Shown here one piece after another: positions 7,029-14,589 of a stretch of DNA of 21,735 bases. The position numbers were made by a program, and so were the translations under genes. Location of the stretch: assembly GCA_902803745.1 (NCBI GenBank), contig CADCRB010000064.1, forward strand, positions 1 through 21,735. Direction: 5' to 3'. The DNA comes from an uncultured Lachnospiraceae bacterium (GTDB lineage Bacteria > Bacillota > Clostridia > Lachnospirales > Lachnospiraceae). The notes under the pieces were generated by a model. It did no database searches, was not told where the DNA came from, and worked only from the letters and a program-made list of their open reading frames with translations. Numbering within the stretch: the first letter of the stretch is position 1; each line of letters opens with the position of its first letter.

Positions 7029-8684
7029 CTATCTCCTAAGATCTATGATTCTTGCGTTGTACTCGGCCGCTTCATAGGCTATCTCTTTCTCATCCGGCAT
7101 CGCTCCCTTATCATCAGGACGGATAAGCCGCGTAACCCCAGGTACCGCAGCATAAGGCAGTACCTTTGCTCTGAGCTGGTCATCCGAGTAATCTACTATG
7201 ACTATATTTTCTCCGTATGTCGGCAGATTGCCTGCTTTTTGCATAAACTCTTCTTCTATGGAATCAATTTCCGCTATCAGGCTTCCGTATTCCTTCTCAT
7301 ATCCAGAAACAATCATTGTCTTTGCTACATATCCAAAGTTTATTGTCATCGCCAGTAGAATGACCACCAAAGGGCGCACCCATCTCGGCCAGTCATCTTT
7401 CCCCAGCATCAGATATAGCGCGATGAAAAGCATCGCTCCGAAATAGGTTGATATATATCTGTCATAGCTTGACAGGGAGAGAGCCTCCCACTCCTCAAAT
7501 ACAAAAAGATAAATATATATCATCACCAGCAGGTATGCAGCCATTCCGAGGAGAATGACCACAAATGATGATAAATCTCTCCTTATGTTATCATTATGCC
7601 TCATATATATTATAAAAGATACAGAAAATATAATTAAGATCATTATGCTGGTAAGGCCCGCTCCTCCGTCGTTTAACCCATAGGTGAAAAGCCTGCCAAT
7701 AAAATCTCTTACTGTAGACGCAGCATAATCAGGAAATCCAGAATGTCCCGATGCAAGGTTGTTTTCAAGATTGTCAGAAAGGTAAGTGCTATTGCCCTTG
7801 ATCCTGCAAAAATATTTCCATGAATACCAAAAAGCAACAGTAGTTCCCGAAAGCATCAGAAAACGTACCCAGAACATAATTTTCCTGATTTCGATATTTC
7901 TTACGAAATATACCCCCAGACATACCATGGCTAGCATAAGGCTTGTTGTTTTCAACATTCCGAGTATTGTTACTGCAAGTATAATCCTGCTAAATGAAAA
8001 AACATCATCCGGGTCAGAGCCTTCAAGGATGTATACAAGAGAGCTTCCAAATACCGTCGTCGCTAAAATATCTGTACCCAGACAGTGAAGAAATTGAAAA
8101 GAAATCAGGAAAGGCAACATTATTCCCGCTACAGCCCGGCATGCATAAAACATCCTGTCCTCTCCATCCCTTCTGTGCAAAAATCCGGTCAAAGATACAA
8201 GCATAAGCGCCCAAAGCGCAAAAAACATTGCACTCTCGCTAAATCTTCCTAAAAGCTTAAATATAAGAAAATCTATTATATATACTGTCGGGAAGTAATC
8301 TCTGTAATATGTACTTGCCATGCTTCCCGTTGGCAGACCATTAACAAAATACATATCTTTTGGCGTGATTGCCCAGGAATGAAAGTCATCAAAATTTGTG
8401 ACCCTCATATGCAGGCTTATTCCCCACAATATAAAAATTAAAATGATAAAAATAAGATTGCCTATATCCTTAAACGGCTCTCTAACATCTTTTCTCTTAA
8501 CAAGGCTGAGATAAAAGATTGCAGCAATTCCACCTGTCTCATACACTGCCAGCATACTGATGATATGACTTACATGCCCTGTAATTGCAAGAAGGTATGA
8601 AAGAAGCATGAACAGATATACGGCAGCAGGGATCGTCTGAGTCAGTTTTCTGTCAAATAATTGTCCGAAGAATATGGATATCAT
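7029..8684 (-). CDS. Polytopic membrane protein, probable GT-C-type glycosyltransferase
   Basis: The protein has 551 residues with roughly ten or more hydrophobic helices between about 18 and 460, then a mostly soluble tail of about 90 residues. Between an early helix and the next there is an acidic, aromatic loop (NFDDFHSWAITPKDMY, 97-112). GT-C enzymes carry an acidic catalytic or metal site in their first extracytoplasmic loop, and D-(D/E)-F-x-x-W loops occur in uncharacterised Firmicute membrane proteins of this build. No family was recognised with certainty. The neighbouring DPM1-like enzyme makes a lipid-phosphate-sugar donor, the usual substrate of GT-C enzymes, which supports the call. 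The start overlaps the ecfT stop by one base (TAATG), so translation is probably coupled. It could instead be a flippase or an uncharacterised envelope protein. Confidence 0.6.
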   Translation of the reverse strand: MISIFFGQLFDRKLTQTIPAAVYLFMLLSYLLAITGHVSHIISMLAVYETGGIAAIFYLSLVKRKDVREPFKDIGNLIFIILIFILWGISLHMRVTNFDDFHSWAITPKDMYFVNGLPTGSMASTYYRDYFPTVYIIDFLIFKLLGRFSESAMFFALWALMLVSLTGFLHRRDGEDRMFYACRAVAGIMLPFLISFQFLHCLGTDILATTVFGSSLVYILEGSDPDDVFSFSRIILAVTILGMLKTTSLMLAMVCLGVYFVRNIEIRKIMFWVRFLMLSGTTVAFWYSWKYFCRIKGNSTYLSDNLENNLASGHSGFPDYAASTVRDFIGRLFTYGLNDGGAGLTSIMILIIFSVSFIIYMRHNDNIRRDLSSFVVILLGMAAYLLVMIYIYLFVFEEWEALSLSSYDRYISTYFGAMLFIALYLMLGKDDWPRWVRPLVVILLAMTINFGYVAKTMIVSGYEKEYGSLIAEIDSIEEEFMQKAGNLPTYGENIVIVDYSDDQLRAKVLPYAAVPGVTRLIRPDDKGAMPDEKEIAYEAAEYNARIIDLRR

Positions 8685-9490
8685 TACACCGGTGATACTA
8701 TGGCTGTGAGTACTACCAAAGCCAGATAACAGAATAAAATCACATATGCCCTTACATCCCAGGCTTTATACTTAAGGGGCTTCATTTTCGTCCTTCCCTC
8801 TCCACCATGATAGCATCTCGCCTCCATGGCAAGAGCCAGATCATTTGCGCGCCTGAAAGCAGATACAAAAAGCGGAACCAGCAGAGGAACCATTGCTCTG
8901 GCCCGTCTTATCAGACCACCGCTTTCAAAATCAGCTCCTCGCGCCTGCTGTGCCTTCATTATCTTGTCTGTTTCCTCGAGAAGGATAGGAATGAATCTCA
9001 ACGCTATAGACATCATCATAGCTATCTCGTGTACCGGAAGCTTGAATATCTTAAGAAAACCGAGTCCTTTTTCCATACCATCTGTAAGATCATTAGGTGT
9101 CGTAGTAAGCGTCATAAGAGATGAACCAAGGATCAGATAGGTCAGTCTGATAGCAGTAAATACAGCATTCCTCAGCCCTTCTTTTGTTATCGTGAATGCC
9201 CAAAATGTCACAAGCGCTTCTCCGGGACTCAGGAACAGGTTAAAGACTACTGTTATCATCATTATCATGACTATGGCCCTCATTCCCCTCACCATATATC
9301 CAAAAGGTACTTTTGACAGTTTTATCATGCAGATAAGAAAAACCGTCGCCACAGCATAACAAACTGCTTTTTGGGAAACAAAAAGTGAAATAATAAACAC
9401 AAGAGTTCCCATCAGCTTAACTCTGGGATCAAGTCTGTGAAGCCTTGACTCTACCTGATAATATTGTCCAAGGGTCATCTCCCTAAGCAT
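8684..9490 (-). CDS. ecfT: ECF transporter transmembrane protein EcfT
   Basis: EcfT is the shared membrane scaffold of energy-coupling-factor transporters and links the two ATPases to an interchangeable substrate-binding S protein. The protein has 268 residues and starts with a typical family segment (VESRLHRLDPRVKLMGTL). It has about five or six membrane helices. Both coupling-helix motifs are present: QQARGADFE (181-189) and AMEARCYHGGEGRTKM (221-236). These contact the ATPase grooves. The ATG at 9490 overlaps the ecfA2 stop by 8 bases and has AGGAG nine bases upstream. No S component is encoded here, so this is a group II module that serves S proteins encoded elsewhere. Confidence 0.95.
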   Translation of the reverse strand: MLREMTLGQYYQVESRLHRLDPRVKLMGTLVFIISLFVSQKAVCYAVATVFLICMIKLSKVPFGYMVRGMRAIVMIMMITVVFNLFLSPGEALVTFWAFTITKEGLRNAVFTAIRLTYLILGSSLMTLTTTPNDLTDGMEKGLGFLKIFKLPVHEIAMMMSIALRFIPILLEETDKIMKAQQARGADFESGGLIRRARAMVPLLVPLFVSAFRRANDLALAMEARCYHGGEGRTKMKPLKYKAWDVRAYVILFCYLALVVLTAIVSPV

Positions 9491-10334
9491 TCCACAAAGC
9501 TCCTATCACTGAATCCACTGCTTCTTTTACAGTGGTAACGCTTGTATCCACGTTAAATCCACGTCTGTGAAGCTCGTGCATAATATAGGTAACCCTTGGT
9601 GCCGCAAGCCCGATCTCCTCAAGCTCTTCAATATGTGAAAAGATCTCTTTCGGTGTGCCATCCATAAGAACCCTGCCTTTGTCCATGACAATTATATGCC
9701 CTGCATAATCGGCTACATCTTCCATAGAATGGGAAACAAGCACAACTGTGATCCCTTCTTTATCGTGGAGTTCCCTAACCAACCCCAATATCTCATCTCG
9801 ACCTTCCGGATCCAAACCTGCAGTTGGCTCATCAAGCACCAGCACTTCAGGCTTCATAGCAAGTACACCTGCTATAGCAGCCCTTCGTTTCTGTCCACCC
9901 GACAGCTCAAATGGCGATACAAAAAACAGATCGTCAGGAAGTTTGACTGATCTGAGTGCACTGTACGCAGCTAGTTCAGCATCCTTGTCTGACATTCCCA
10001 TATTCTTTGGACCGAAACAGACGTCCTTAAATACATCCTCTTCAAACAGCTGATGTTCAGGATATTGAAAGACCAAACCTACTTTTCCCCTGAGCGCCCT
10101 CATATCATAACCGTCATCATATATGTCCTCACCGTCATAATATATATGACCTGACGTAGCTCTCAACAATCCATCAAGATGCTGTACCAGCGTCGATTTC
10201 CCGGATCCGGTGTGTCCTATAAGCCCGATAAAATCTCCATTCTTTATCTCAAGACAGATATCGTCCAGAGCTTTAATCTCTTCGCTTGTTCCCTTGCTGT
10301 ATATATAGTTTATATGATCGAGTATAATCGACAT
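9483..10334 (-). CDS. ecfA2: ECF transporter ATPase EcfA2
   Basis: This is the second ATPase of the ECF module. Over 283 residues it has Walker A GHTGSGKST (40-48), Q-loop Gln90 in VFQYPEHQLF, signature LSGGQ (144-148), Walker B VLVLDEP with Glu169, and H-loop His202. The PEHQLFEEDV segment after the Q-loop and the SHIEELEEIGLAAPR region near the C-terminus are characteristic of the EcfA2 branch. It should form a heterodimer with EcfA1 that drives vitamin or metal uptake at the inner membrane face. The gene begins 25 bases before the end of ecfA1. Its nearest purine run is poorly spaced, so translational coupling to ecfA1 is likely. Confidence 0.95.
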   Translation of the reverse strand: MSIILDHINYIYSKGTSEEIKALDDICLEIKNGDFIGLIGHTGSGKSTLVQHLDGLLRATSGHIYYDGEDIYDDGYDMRALRGKVGLVFQYPEHQLFEEDVFKDVCFGPKNMGMSDKDAELAAYSALRSVKLPDDLFFVSPFELSGGQKRRAAIAGVLAMKPEVLVLDEPTAGLDPEGRDEILGLVRELHDKEGITVVLVSHSMEDVADYAGHIIVMDKGRVLMDGTPKEIFSHIEELEEIGLAAPRVTYIMHELHRRGFNVDTSVTTVKEAVDSVIGALWNA

Positions 10335-11173
10335 AATTCAGTCACTAATTCCTTTTCAGTAAGTATGCCGTCGGGAAGCTGAGACAGACCTCTTCGTTTT
10401 AATTCATACGCCAGCCTCGTAGCCTGAGGAACATCCAGCCTCATTTTCTCCAATTCCTCTACTCTCGAAAAAATCTCTCTAGGGGTTCCAAACATCTTTA
10501 TTTCTCCCCCCTCCATTACAAAGACTTTATTTGCGTATACTACCTCTTCCATATAGTGGGTAATAAGAATAATAGTTATTCTCTCCACATCATTTAGTGC
10601 TCTTGCTGCCCTTATCACATCTTTGCGACCTGCAGGATCCAGCATAGCTGTAGGCTCATCCATAATAATACACTCGGGATGCATAGCAACGACTCCTGCG
10701 ATGGCAACCCTCTGCTTCTGACCGCCGGAAAGCCTCATAGGAGAATGTTTCCTATATTCCCACATCCCTAGGATCTTTAATGCTTCTTCCACTCGCTCCC
10801 AAATATTCTCGGATGGAATACCCATGTTTTCCGGGCCGAATCCAACATCTTCCTCCACTACTGATCCTATGATCTGATTATCAGGGTTCTGAAAGACCAT
10901 ACCGGCTTTCTGACGAATATCGAGAATATTAATCTCCTCAGATGTTTTCTTTCCATCAACCAGTACATATCCTTCAGTGGGATAGAGTATAGCATTAATA
11001 TGCTTTGCAAGAGTGGATTTTCCCGAACCGTTTCCACCGAGTATCGCGATAAACTCTCCCTTCTCAACGGATAGATCCACTCTATTTAGCGCCCTGTTTA
11101 TCGAAGAGACATTCCCTTCTTCATCACGGCGTATATAATCAAAGCTCAATTTACAGGTTTCTACTATTGCCAT
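10310..11173 (-). CDS. ecfA1: ECF transporter ATPase EcfA1
   Basis: This is the first ATPase of the ECF module (287 residues). Walker A is GGNGSGKST (46-54), the Q-loop glutamine is Gln95 in VFQNPDNQI, the signature is LSGGQ (148-152), Walker B is CIIMDEP with Glu173, and the H-loop is His206 in THYMEE. FQNPDNQIIGSVVEEDVGFG is the family stretch after the Q-loop. All ATPase motifs are intact. The start has TTGAGGAAAT just upstream, but a strong terminator hairpin ends only about 20 bases before the ATG. Expression therefore depends on read-through from rplQ or on a promoter I could not identify. Position after rplQ matches the usual Firmicute order. Confidence 0.95.
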   Translation of the reverse strand: MAIVETCKLSFDYIRRDEEGNVSSINRALNRVDLSVEKGEFIAILGGNGSGKSTLAKHINAILYPTEGYVLVDGKKTSEEINILDIRQKAGMVFQNPDNQIIGSVVEEDVGFGPENMGIPSENIWERVEEALKILGMWEYRKHSPMRLSGGQKQRVAIAGVVAMHPECIIMDEPTAMLDPAGRKDVIRAARALNDVERITIILITHYMEEVVYANKVFVMEGGEIKMFGTPREIFSRVEELEKMRLDVPQATRLAYELKRRGLSQLPDGILTEKELVTELCRLYSII

Positions 11174-11185
11174 ATTTCCTCAAGT

Positions 11186-11228
11186 GAATAAAAGAAAACT
11201 CGGATCGATGCTCGCATCATCCGAGTTT
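11186..11228 (-). terminator. Intrinsic terminator of the alpha operon, between rplQ and ecfA1
   Basis: On the minus strand a 10-bp stem (AAACTCGGAT paired with ATCCGAGTTT; 11219-11228 and 11196-11205) continues through a one-base bulge into a 4-bp stem (GATG/CATC) closed by CGAG. It is followed by TTTTCTTTTATT. It sits 26 bases past the rplQ stop and leaves only about 12 bases before the ecfA1 ATG. Confidence 0.85.
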
Positions 11229-11254
11229 AGCTTTATCGTTGTATGAAAGAATAC

Positions 11255-11788
11255 TCAGACCAGCTCAATCAGTACTTCCATGGCTGCATCACCCTTACGC
11301 GGTCCAATCTTTACAATACGGGTGTATCCGCCTTTTCGATCTACATATCTTGGAGCTATATCATCAAAAAGCTTTGCCGGAAGATCAACTTTCTTCGTAT
11401 TATTCTTTCTCTGGGCTCCCTCCGCGGGAACCTCGGTCACAGGATAAAGTACCTTTAGCATCTGACGACGCGCATGAAGTCTCGAAGGCTTATCCTTTTT
11501 TATTTCCTTCTCTACCTCATCATATACGGTTACTTTCTTTCCGTCTTTTTCTTCCTTGATCCTCTTACCGTCTTTATCCTTACGAGCAACCTTTGCCTTT
11601 ACTTTAACTGTTTCAAAATTATCTTTTTCTTTTATTGCAAGAGTGATAAGCCGCTCTGCTATCTTTTGTACCTCCTCTGCACGAGCCTGTGTGGTGACGA
11701 TCTTCTCATTTAGGATGAGAGCTGTCACCTGGTTCCTGAGCAGAGCCTTCCTCTGTGATGATGTTTTTCCTAATTTTCTGTATTCCAT
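11255..11788 (-). CDS. rplQ: 50S ribosomal protein L17, enlarged form
   Basis: L17 binds 23S rRNA near the polypeptide exit on the large subunit. Conserved blocks are KLGKTSSQRKALLRN (5-19), ARAEEVQKIAERLITLA (35-51), RLHARRQML (103-111), and AKLFDDIAPRYVDRKGGYTRI (138-158) ending in MEVLIELV. The protein has 177 residues against a usual 112-130. The surplus is a lysine-rich insert at about 52-101 (including KDKDGKRIKEEKDGKK), plus a shorter one at about 118-136. The reading frame is intact, so this is a real expansion and probably shared by relatives. The ATG has AAGGAG eight bases upstream. A 102-base spacer separates it from rpoA; I see no convincing promoter or structure there. It is the last gene before the operon terminator. 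Confidence 0.95.
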   Translation of the reverse strand: MEYRKLGKTSSQRKALLRNQVTALILNEKIVTTQARAEEVQKIAERLITLAIKEKDNFETVKVKAKVARKDKDGKRIKEEKDGKKVTVYDEVEKEIKKDKPSRLHARRQMLKVLYPVTEVPAEGAQRKNNTKKVDLPAKLFDDIAPRYVDRKGGYTRIVKIGPRKGDAAMEVLIELV

Positions 11789-11890
11789 TTCATATTCTCC
11801 TTTTTATATACCGGGATACGCGCATTGGTCTTATTACCCCGGCAGACGGATCTGCACAACCTTCGGTATTACGTACAGCCCCAACTACTC

Positions 11891-12856
11891 TTATTCCTGT
11901 GAAGTAAGCCCGGCCTTAAGCTCGAGTCCTAGATCTTTAAGCTTCTCCAATACCTCTTCCAAAGACTTCCTTCCAAGATTTCTTACCTTCATCATCTCAT
12001 CCGATGTTTTGTCCGTAAGCTCTGAGACGGTATTTATCCCTGCTCTCTTTAAGCAATTGTAAGATCTCACAGAAAGCTCCAGTTCATCTATCGACATATT
12101 CATCACGTCGACTTTTACGTCCTCTTTCTTTGCAGACATTACCTCGGCTCTGCTTGCCGCATCTGAAAGATCCACAAACAGATTCAGATGTTCCGACAGA
12201 ACCTTCGCCGCCAGACTTACGGCGTCCTCCGGGCTTAAAGCTCCGTTTGTATACACATCCAGTGTCAGCTTATCAAAGTCAGTCTGCTGTCCTACACGTG
12301 TATTCTCAACACTCATATTTACACGTTCTACCGGCGTATATATAGAGTCTATCGATATCACGCCTATCGGAAGCTCAGGACTCTTATTCTGCTCTGCAGA
12401 TACATAGCCCCTTCCGCTCGAAATTGTAAGTTCAATGTAAAGCTTTGCGTCTTTTCCGCTGAGAGTGGCTATGTGCTGATCCTTATTCACAACTTCTATA
12501 TCCTGATCACACTGCACATCCGCGCCGGTTACCTCACCCTCACCATCACACTCAATGTAAGCCGTCTTTTGCTCATCAGACGAGCTGTTGTTTCTTATGG
12601 CAAGATTCTTAATATTGAGGATGATCTCTGTCAGATCTTCTTTTACTCCTGGAAGTGTTGAGAATTCATGCAACACCCCGTCAACCTTTACATGACTTAC
12701 TGCGGTACCCGGAAGAGAAGAAAGCATGATCCTCCTCAGCGAGTTACCAATCGTGATACCATATCCCCGCTCAAGCGGTGTACAAACGAATCTCGCGTAT
12801 TTTCCGTCTCCCGATGTCCCCTGTATCTCAATCTTTGGTTTATCAAATTCGAACAA
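11891..12856 (-). CDS. rpoA: DNA-directed RNA polymerase alpha subunit
   Basis: Alpha dimerises to nucleate RNA polymerase assembly and contacts UP elements and activators. The 321-residue protein contains an N-terminal domain (about 1-230) with FVCTPLERGYGITIGNSLRR (23-42). After a linker comes a C-terminal domain with LSVRSYNCLKRAGI (261-274; Arg264 is the DNA-contacting arginine equivalent) and VRNLGRKSLEEV (291-302). The start codon is TTG at 12856, seven bases after an AGGAGG, followed by FEFDKPKIE as in relatives. It lies between rpsD and rplQ, the normal alpha-operon position. Confidence 0.97.
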   Translation of the reverse strand: MFEFDKPKIEIQGTSGDGKYARFVCTPLERGYGITIGNSLRRIMLSSLPGTAVSHVKVDGVLHEFSTLPGVKEDLTEIILNIKNLAIRNNSSSDEQKTAYIECDGEGEVTGADVQCDQDIEVVNKDQHIATLSGKDAKLYIELTISSGRGYVSAEQNKSPELPIGVISIDSIYTPVERVNMSVENTRVGQQTDFDKLTLDVYTNGALSPEDAVSLAAKVLSEHLNLFVDLSDAASRAEVMSAKKEDVKVDVMNMSIDELELSVRSYNCLKRAGINTVSELTDKTSDEMMKVRNLGRKSLEEVLEKLKDLGLELKAGLTSQE

Positions 12857-12913
12857 TCGAATACCTCCTGGCTTTGCCTGAACTTATTTTGTCATATACA
12901 GCTATATTACCGT

Positions 12914-13507
12914 TTACTTAGAATACAGCTCGACGATAAGCATCTCATCAACGGGAACGTCAATCTCTTCTCTTTCGGGAAGTCTGTCCACTGTTCCTTT
13001 AAAATGCTCAGGGTCTGATATCAGCCATGCGGGAACCGCTCGTCCTGACGTAGCCTCAAAAATATCCTTTATATGCTGTGATGACCTCTTGTTTTCCCTG
13101 ATCTCAATGACGTCACCAGGTTTAATACTGTATGAAGGAATGAAAACAGTCTTTCCGTTTACGGCAAACACTTTATGACCTACCATCTGTCGTGCCTCAC
13201 GTCTTGTCTTTGCAAAACCAAGCCGGTAGACAACGTTATCCAGCCGTCTCTCCAGCATGATCATAAGATTCGTGCCGGTCATTCCTTTCATCTTATCAGC
13301 CTTGTCATAATAATTTCTGAAAGGCTTTTCTAACACACCATATATGAACTTAGCTTTCTGTTTTTCACGAAGCTGAGTTCCATACTCACTTATCTTTCTG
13401 CCCGATCTTCTTGCCTGTCTCGTGGACTTTTTGTCATAACCCAGATATACAGGGTCAAGACCCAACGCTCTGCATCTCTTCAGAACAGGTTCTCTATTAA
13501 CTGCCAT
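12914..13507 (-). CDS. rpsD: 30S ribosomal protein S4 (zinc-free form)
   Basis: S4 nucleates 30S assembly by binding the 5' domain of 16S rRNA, and in several bacteria represses its own operon. At 197 residues it is a normal size. Visible blocks include EPVLKRCRALGLD (6-18), the S4 RNA-binding domain from MLERRLDNVVYRLGFAKTRR onward with ARQMVGHKVFAVNG, and a C-terminal IDVPVDEMLIVELYSK. Only one cysteine (Cys12) remains in the N-terminal region where zinc-binding S4 has a four-cysteine site, so this is the zinc-independent type. The ATG is preceded by TAGGAGGG. Confidence 0.97.
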   Translation of the reverse strand: MAVNREPVLKRCRALGLDPVYLGYDKKSTRQARRSGRKISEYGTQLREKQKAKFIYGVLEKPFRNYYDKADKMKGMTGTNLMIMLERRLDNVVYRLGFAKTRREARQMVGHKVFAVNGKTVFIPSYSIKPGDVIEIRENKRSSQHIKDIFEATSGRAVPAWLISDPEHFKGTVDRLPEREEIDVPVDEMLIVELYSK

Positions 13508-13520
13508 ATGTCCCTCCTAA

Positions 13521-13925
13521 TTATACTCTTCTTCTCTTTGGCGGACGGCATCCGTTATGCGGTACCGGTGTCACGTCCTTGATACTGGTTACCTGAAGTC
13601 CCGCTCCGGCAAGCGCGCGTATAGCTGCCTCCCGTCCCGAACCAGGTCCCTTTACCATTACATCAACCGTCTTTAAACCATAAGGAAGAGCCGCTTTGGC
13701 AGCTGTTTCTGCCGCCATTTGAGCCGCATATGGAGTAGATTTCCTTGAACCTCTAAATCCCAGACCTCCGGCACTGGCCCATGAAAGAGCATTACCCTGT
13801 GCGTCCGTCAGCGTCACAATGGTGTTGTTGAAGGATGACTGAATATGTGCCTGTCCGTGTTCAACGTTTTTTCTGATGCGCTTTTTTGTCGTTTTTTTCG
13901 CACCTGCTTGTGATTTACCAGCCAT
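13521..13925 (-). CDS. rpsK: 30S ribosomal protein S11
   Basis: S11 helps form the platform of the small subunit near the E site, where mRNA exits. The 134-residue protein has a lysine-rich N-terminus (AKKTTKKRIRKNVEHG) and the family core of IQSSFNNTIVTLTDAQGN, SWASAGGLGFRGSRKSTPYA and VKGPGSGREAAIRAL. It ends in VTPVPHNGCRPPKRRRV, which is normal for the family. It starts 33 bases after rpsM. Confidence 0.98.
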   Translation of the reverse strand: MAGKSQAGAKKTTKKRIRKNVEHGQAHIQSSFNNTIVTLTDAQGNALSWASAGGLGFRGSRKSTPYAAQMAAETAAKAALPYGLKTVDVMVKGPGSGREAAIRALAGAGLQVTSIKDVTPVPHNGCRPPKRRRV

Positions 13926-13958
13926 TAAAACTAACCTACTTTCTTTTTTCTTTATCGA

Positions 13959-14327
13959 TTACTTCTTTTTGTTTGCAACTGTTCTTCTGGGGCCTTTACA
14001 GGTCCTGGCATTGGTCTTCGTCTTCTGCCCGCGGCAGGGAAGTCCTTTTCTGTGACGGGTTCCCCTGTAGCATCCAATCTCTGTAAGGCGCTTAATGTTC
14101 ATAGCAACCTCTCGTCTGAGATCACCCTCGATAACCTGTGTCTTGTCAATGACATCACGGATCTTGGTTACTTCTGCATCCGTAAGGTCCTTGCATCTTG
14201 TATCGGGATTGACTCCCGCTTCTTTAAGGATCCTTGTTGCAGAAGGTCTGCCAATTCCGAAGATATATGTCAATCCAATCTCGACACGCTTATCCCTTGG
14301 CAGATCTACACCGGCAATTCGAGCCAT
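13959..14327 (-). CDS. rpsM: 30S ribosomal protein S13
   Basis: S13 sits in the 30S head and forms intersubunit bridges with L5 and 23S rRNA. The protein has 122 residues: ARIAGVDLPRDKRVEIGLTY (2-21), then the helix-hairpin-helix-like IFGIGRPSATRIL. The basic tail GTRHRKGLPCRGQKTKTNAR reaches toward P-site tRNA in the known structures. All expected family blocks are present. AGGAG lies upstream of the ATG. It is the second gene of the alpha operon, after rpmJ. Confidence 0.98.
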   Translation of the reverse strand: MARIAGVDLPRDKRVEIGLTYIFGIGRPSATRILKEAGVNPDTRCKDLTDAEVTKIRDVIDKTQVIEGDLRREVAMNIKRLTEIGCYRGTRHRKGLPCRGQKTKTNARTCKGPRRTVANKKK

Positions 14328-14353
14328 AAATGAGCTTCTCCTTTCTTTTTATT

Positions 14354-14467
14354 TTATCCCTGAACCTGCTTATGCTTTGGATTTTCGCAGATTATACGGA
14401 TCTTTCCCTTACGTCTCACCACTTTGCATTTTTCACAAATTGGTTTTACTGAACTTCTGACTTTCAT
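14354..14467 (-). CDS. rpmJ: 50S ribosomal protein L36 (zinc-binding form)
   Basis: A 37-codon gene runs from ATG 14467 to TAA at 14354. The product begins MKVRSSVKPICEKCKVVRR and ends CENPKHKQVQG, matching L36 over its full normal length. Cys11, Cys14, Cys27 and His32 form the zinc ribbon, so this is the zinc-containing rather than the zinc-free paralogue. AGGAGG stands seven bases before the ATG and follows an AU-rich hairpin. It appears to be the first gene of the promoter-proximal alpha transcript. Confidence 0.97.
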   Translation of the reverse strand: MKVRSSVKPICEKCKVVRRKGKIRIICENPKHKQVQG

Positions 14468-14482
14468 AGTAATACCTCCTAA

Positions 14483-14504
14483 AATATAAACGCCAGTTTA
14501 TATT
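14483..14504 (-). promoter_or_regulatory. Hairpin in the alpha-operon leader next to the rpmJ ribosome binding site
   Basis: On the minus strand AATATAAAC and GTTTATATT form a perfect 9-bp stem around TGGC. It ends two bases before the AGGAGG of rpmJ (14475-14480). It could influence translation of rpmJ or bind an autoregulatory ribosomal protein such as S4. The stem is AU-rich and its effect is unproven. Confidence 0.45.
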
Positions 14505-14553
14505 AGATTAAGTCCGGCCTACTCTTTCATTTCCCAAAAAAAGAGCAACGACT

Positions 14554-14582
14554 ATCATAACATAGCCAAATGATCATTTCAA
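14554..14582 (-). promoter_or_regulatory. Promoter for rpmJ-rpsM-rpsK-rpsD-rpoA-rplQ
   Basis: On the minus strand TTGAAA (14582-14577) and TATGAT (14559-14554) are separated by exactly 17 bases. Transcription would start near 14547 and leave a leader of about 80 bases before rpmJ. A 12-base perfect palindrome, AAATGATCATTT (14568-14579), overlaps the -35 box and part of the spacer, where a regulator could bind. The infA-rpmJ gap of 122 bases is the largest in this cluster. Confidence 0.65.
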
Positions 14583-14589
14583 GGAAATT

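Noticed and set aside
10867..11067. A 66-codon minus-strand open frame inside ecfA1
   Set aside because: It is a shadow in another frame of a gene with all ABC ATPase motifs.
11789..11890. Promoter or regulatory RNA in the rpoA-rplQ gap
   Set aside because: The best box pair (TTGTGC and TAATAA on the minus strand) matches consensus poorly, and the only hairpin is a 5-bp stem with a long loop.
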